Assembly: GCA_009758405.1 (NCBI GenBank)
Contig: WSBC01000016.1
Location: 1 to 64,000 of the forward strand
Reading direction: 5' to 3'
Length of the DNA stretch: 64,000 bases
DNA from: Methanobacteriota archaeon
GTDB taxonomy: Archaea > Thermoplasmatota > Thermoplasmata > Thermoplasmatales > ARK-15
The notes below the pieces were generated by a model. The model ran no database searches and was not told the origin of the DNA. It saw only the letters and a program-made list of their open reading frames with translations. The position numbers and the translations under genes are program-made. Shown here in pieces: positions 61,286-64,000 of this stretch (position 1 is its first letter; every line of letters starts with the position of its first letter).

Positions 61286-61393
61286 TTTCCAGCCGCCACC
61301 CGTGACACTTACTCACTCCCCAGAATTATTAAATTCGGGGATTGAGAACGGGAATCCTATGGATTATCCCTCTGTGTCTGGGTGGTTTTTTGG
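61286..61393 (-). promoter_or_regulatory. structured 5' leader of the uL3 ribosomal operon
   Basis: Read on the minus strand, from about 61393 to the uL3 ribosome-binding site. A long-range helix pairs CCACCC-A-GACAC (61385-61374) with GTGTC-AC-GGGTGG (61308-61296), eleven base pairs with a small internal loop. It encloses two hairpins. One (61370-61350) pairs GGGA..ATCC with GGATTCCC around an ATA loop. The other (61346-61312) pairs CTCA with TGAG, then CCCCGAATT with AATTC.GGGG around TAAT with one bulged T. Together these make a compact three-helix junction of about 90 bases ending just before a GGAGG. It is not part of a known gene; a regulatory RNA or ribosomal-protein site is suggested. 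Confidence 0.65.
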
Positions 61394-61412
61394 AGTTAGG
61401 CAGATTAATATG

Positions 61413-61427
61413 TAGATATATAAAAAA
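61413..61427 (-). promoter_or_regulatory. TATA box of the ribosomal protein operon
   Basis: Minus-strand TTTTTTTATATATCT; its centre lies about 27 bases before 61393, where transcription is expected to start, only eight bases ahead of the first paired stem in the leader. The same AT stretch could also serve the divergent nmd3 gene. Confidence 0.5.
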
Positions 61428-61483
61428 ATTTCCCATATTTATGGGGTAAAGATTAAAAATGAGAAATAATGTGGTAAGTTAGA

Positions 61484-62512
61484 ATGAAATGTGTCGTTTG
61501 TGGTAGGAATGAGGCCAAGATAAACGGCCTTTGCGAGGAATGTTACCTGAATAGTAGAAATTATATTAAGCCACCGAGGAATGTTGAGATAATAAAATGC
61601 CCAAGGTGCGATGGAATAAGGGTAGGCAACACATGGTATTATGGAAAAATCTTGGAGGATGCTATAGCCGAATCACTTGAAAAAAACTCTAAAATACTTG
61701 ATGACAGGATAGATGTAAAAATACAGTATAGTGTGATCAATACACAGAATATGCTTGATGTTGACTATATCCTAAAATTAAACAACGTTGAAAAGGTGGA
61801 AAAACATCTTGTTCCCTTCATTTTTAAAAAACAGCTATGTCCTAGATGTAGCAGGTATTCAGGTGACTATTTTGAATCAATTATTCAGCTAAGGTCTGAT
61901 GGAAGACTTAAAGATGATGAGTTGCTGGACTTAGAAGAATTTGTTTTCAAGAATGTTGATATTGAGAGAAAAAAGAATCCAGATCTTTATGTACTTAAAA
62001 AGGAAAGCAGGGATGGAGGTATGGATTTTTATCTTAGCTCAAACTCAAGCGGAAGGGTGATTGCCAGAAAGATTGCTGACAGGTATGGGGCAACGGTAAG
62101 AGAATCACCTCATCTTGCAGGTGTGAAGGAGGGGAAGGATTTTTACAGAATTACATTTTCCGTCAGGTTACCGGATTATAGGGAGGGGGATTTCATAAAG
62201 GTGGGAAACAATGCATACATGGTGGTAGCCATAAGGAAGGGACAGGTAAAGGTGATTAATCTAAAAAACGGATATGTTGAAAGCATCACACAAAAGGACC
62301 TTAGGGACGGGGGATACAGGATTTTTGCCAGGAAGGGGGATGAGGTGGGTGCAATAAAGCTTTACGAGGAAGGAGAATACATACACTTTATGGAGACAAA
62401 AAACTACAGGACACTTGTGATAAAAAAGCCCTTTTTTAAGGTAAATAGGGAATTTTTAATAGTTCTTGATGGTGAAGAAATTTACATTGTACCAGAAACA
62501 ATGAATTTTTAA
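61484..62512 (+). CDS. nmd3: NMD3-like 60S-type ribosome export/assembly protein
   Basis: 342 residues. N-terminal zinc sites: C3/C6 (KCVVC), C17/C20 (LCEEC), C39/C42 (KCPRC) and C119/C122 near QLCPRCSRYSG. Later GKDFYRITFSVRLPDYREGDFI and the eIF5A-like region fit archaeal Nmd3. In eukaryotes it exports the large subunit; in archaea it is thought to help its assembly. Head to head with the ribosomal operon, fitting co-regulation. Confidence 0.92.
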   Translation: MKCVVCGRNEAKINGLCEECYLNSRNYIKPPRNVEIIKCPRCDGIRVGNTWYYGKILEDAIAESLEKNSKILDDRIDVKIQYSVINTQNMLDVDYILKLNNVEKVEKHLVPFIFKKQLCPRCSRYSGDYFESIIQLRSDGRLKDDELLDLEEFVFKNVDIERKKNPDLYVLKKESRDGGMDFYLSSNSSGRVIARKIADRYGATVRESPHLAGVKEGKDFYRITFSVRLPDYREGDFIKVGNNAYMVVAIRKGQVKVINLKNGYVESITQKDLRDGGYRIFARKGDEVGAIKLYEEGEYIHFMETKNYRTLVIKKPFFKVNREFLIVLDGEEIYIVPETMNF

Positions 62513-62536
62513 ATAAATAAAGGTTATACACTTTTT

Positions 62537-63499
62537 GTGATTTCAAAGGCAATAAAGGTAAAAAGGAATGAAATATCAAGGATCATGGAATTTCTCAAAA
62601 ATGAGGGCCTTTTGATTAAGGGCCTCAAGATAATTAAGGATGGTGATTTTTCCTTTTTACCTGTAAAATCTGTGCCTGAAGGCTACGACTCATATGAAAT
62701 GAATTTTGAAGAGATACCAAGAATAAGAAGTTATATTGATCTTGTTAAAATACCGGAGGATTTAAAAAAATATCTGCCCAGGTCCATGGATATCGTGGGA
62801 AATGTTGCAATAGTTAAGCTGAATGAAAATATAATGGAATATTCCAGAGAGATAGGAAATGCAATAATGCTCTTCAATAAAAATATTAAAACTGTAGCAC
62901 TTGACAGGGGTGTAAAGGGGGAGTTTAGGGTAAGGGATCTTGAGGTGATAGTTGGTGATGGCCTGGAAACTGTGCACAGGGAAAATGGCATCAGAATTTT
63001 CATAGACTTGGGGAATGTTTATTTTTCACCTAGGCTTTCAAAGGAAAGATCAAGGATTCTCTCCCTCGTCAGGGATGGTGAAACAATCCTTGACCTTTTT
63101 TGTGGTTCAGGGGCCTTCTCAATATTGATAGGTAAAAAAAGGAAGGTGAAAATATATTCAGTTGACAAGAATCCGCGTGCAATAGAATGCCTGAGGGAAT
63201 CAATAAGAATAAATAAGATCGATAACATTGTACCTATTCTCGATGATGTGAGGACAGCTGTAAATTACATTCCAAATGGTGATAGGGCAATCATGGACCT
63301 ACCCATGGAATCAATAAACCTCCTTGATTTTGTAATTAATAAATCCTCATATTTCCATATTTATTACAAAACAAATTCTCCGGATGATGTAAAAAATTTT
63401 ATAGAGGGAAAGGGGTTAAAAGTGGAGAATTATGGCCTTGTACATGGATATTCGCCTTCCGAGGGAATGTACTATTTTGATGCAAGGAGAGGTGCATAG
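62537..63499 (+). CDS. trm5: Trm5-family tRNA (guanine-N1-)-methyltransferase
   Basis: 320 residues. N-terminal D1-like segment, then a class I SAM domain: ETILDLFCGSGAFSILIG (motif I), KIYSVDKNPRAIECLRESIRINKID (II), VPILDDVRTAV, and IMDLPMES as the Trm5-type NLP motif. Expected to make m1G37 in tRNA. The start is GTG 62537, about 25 bases after TTTAAATAAATA in the nmd3 end, so it may be leaderless. Followed by an MFS gene two bases on. Confidence 0.9.
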   Translation: MISKAIKVKRNEISRIMEFLKNEGLLIKGLKIIKDGDFSFLPVKSVPEGYDSYEMNFEEIPRIRSYIDLVKIPEDLKKYLPRSMDIVGNVAIVKLNENIMEYSREIGNAIMLFNKNIKTVALDRGVKGEFRVRDLEVIVGDGLETVHRENGIRIFIDLGNVYFSPRLSKERSRILSLVRDGETILDLFCGSGAFSILIGKKRKVKIYSVDKNPRAIECLRESIRINKIDNIVPILDDVRTAVNYIPNGDRAIMDLPMESINLLDFVINKSSYFHIYYKTNSPDDVKNFIEGKGLKVENYGLVHGYSPSEGMYYFDARRGA

Positions 63500-63501
63500 A
63501 A

Positions 63502-64000
63502 TTGCTTATATCAATACTACATGATATACTTGGTTTCAAAAAATTCCCTAGGGATGCCAAATTACTTATTATTTCATCGATAGTGATGAGCTTTACACAA
63601 GGTTATATGTTCGTAGATTTCTCCATATACCTGAGCCAGGTAGGATACAACACGTACTTGATAGGCATTGTACTCTCTGTACCAACATTCCTAGGCGCAT
63701 TGTTCATGATACCCATGGGCCACCTTTCTGACATGTATGGGAGGAAGAGGTTTATTTTAATGGCCAGGCTTTTTTCCTTTATTGGTGCTACTATTTATTT
63801 TTTAACATACAATCTTATTTTAATAATAATAGCTGGTATATTCCAGGGAATTGCATTTGCTAATGCATCATCAAGTTACAACGCACTAATGGCTGAAAAA
63901 ACAACCCCACAGGACAGAAACTTAATATTTGCATCCAACAGCTTCCTTTCTGGTATTGCACAGGCGGCAGGAATGTTTTATGGATCCATACCCCCCATAA
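63502..64000 (+). CDS. MFS transporter (partial, runs off the window)
   Basis: Open from TTG 63502 (GAGAGGTGC before it) to the window edge, 166 codons. Contains three to five hydrophobic helices and the family loop MPMGHLSDMYGRKRFILMAR, which is a clear MFS motif A (G-x-L-[SA]-D-x-x-G-R-[KR]). Later SSSYNALMAEKTTPQDRN fits a second cytoplasmic loop. It follows trm5 closely, so it may share its transcript. Substrate unknown. Confidence 0.88.
   Translation, partial: MLISILHDILGFKKFPRDAKLLIISSIVMSFTQGYMFVDFSIYLSQVGYNTYLIGIVLSVPTFLGALFMIPMGHLSDMYGRKRFILMARLFSFIGATIYFLTYNLILIIIAGIFQGIAFANASSSYNALMAEKTTPQDRNLIFASNSFLSGIAQAAGMFYGSIPPI

Overview
The window is about 64 kb of low-GC archaeal chromosome, dense with genes. 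It has archaeal-type ribosomal proteins, aIF2-alpha, Nop10, Nop5, Cbf5, an LSm protein, Dph2, Nmd3, an ATP-dependent DNA ligase and an RNase P Rnp1 subunit inside the ribosomal cluster. Several features point to the Thermoplasmata (Thermoplasmatales or relatives): eL34 and eL14 are missing from the cmk/cbf5 end of the cluster, there is a giant surface protein built of 'ESGLPxGTxWYVNLSNG' repeats, and many promoters are leaderless. The lineage is inferred from gene content; I could not run a database search.

Layout. 1-2.3 kb: end of an unknown gene, then porA-porB (pyruvate or 2-oxoacid:ferredoxin oxidoreductase). 2.3-4.4 kb: a radical SAM/SPASM enzyme running directly into a decayed photolyase C-terminus, then a macro-domain protein. 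4.4-13.5 kb: metabolic and transport genes: an EamA permease, a wHTH-fused PLP decarboxylase with a coupled MFS carrier, an SCP2 / Fe-alcohol dehydrogenase / tungsten aldehyde oxidoreductase operon, another MFS carrier and a GNAT enzyme. 13.6-15.8 kb: translation operon eL42-eS27-aIF2alpha-Nop10-PAC2, then tRNA-Ser(GCT). 15.9-31.4 kb: a second radical SAM/SPASM enzyme, a long AlaX-type editing protein, an MMPL transporter, a small NTase-like/nitroreductase/membrane operon, a phosphoesterase, an APC permease and the 18-repeat surface protein. 31.4-37.6 kb: tRNA-Val, hemerythrin, DNA ligase, a Cys-rich mini-protein, tRNA-Ser(GGA), then an operon of a double ribbon-helix-helix protein, an FtsZ-like protein and a DNA methyltransferase, followed by dph2. 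37.7-40.9 kb: a copper cluster (HesB-like protein, CopA-type ATPase, YHS protein) divergent from an Lrp/TRASH metal sensor. 41-45 kb: an OYE-type flavoenzyme, purN, UspA, and the LSm-eL37-purF operon. 45-61.3 kb: one long leftward run of nop5, cbf5, cmk, DUF106, adk, secY and the whole spc/S10-like ribosomal cluster up to uL3. 61.5-64 kb: nmd3, trm5-like and the start of an MFS carrier.

The best candidates for something undescribed are: (1) a multi-helix RNA that can be folded by eye in the 5' leader of the uL3 operon, starting just where the TATA box predicts transcription to begin; (2) the RHH - FtsZ-like - DNA methyltransferase operon, whose FtsZ-like protein has a changed GTP-binding signature and no visible T7 catalytic loop; and (3) the photolyase remnant that now supplies the stop codon of the upstream radical SAM gene. 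Ribosome-binding sites (GGTG or GGAGG) appear mainly inside operons, and several start codons were moved from the longest ORF to fit them.
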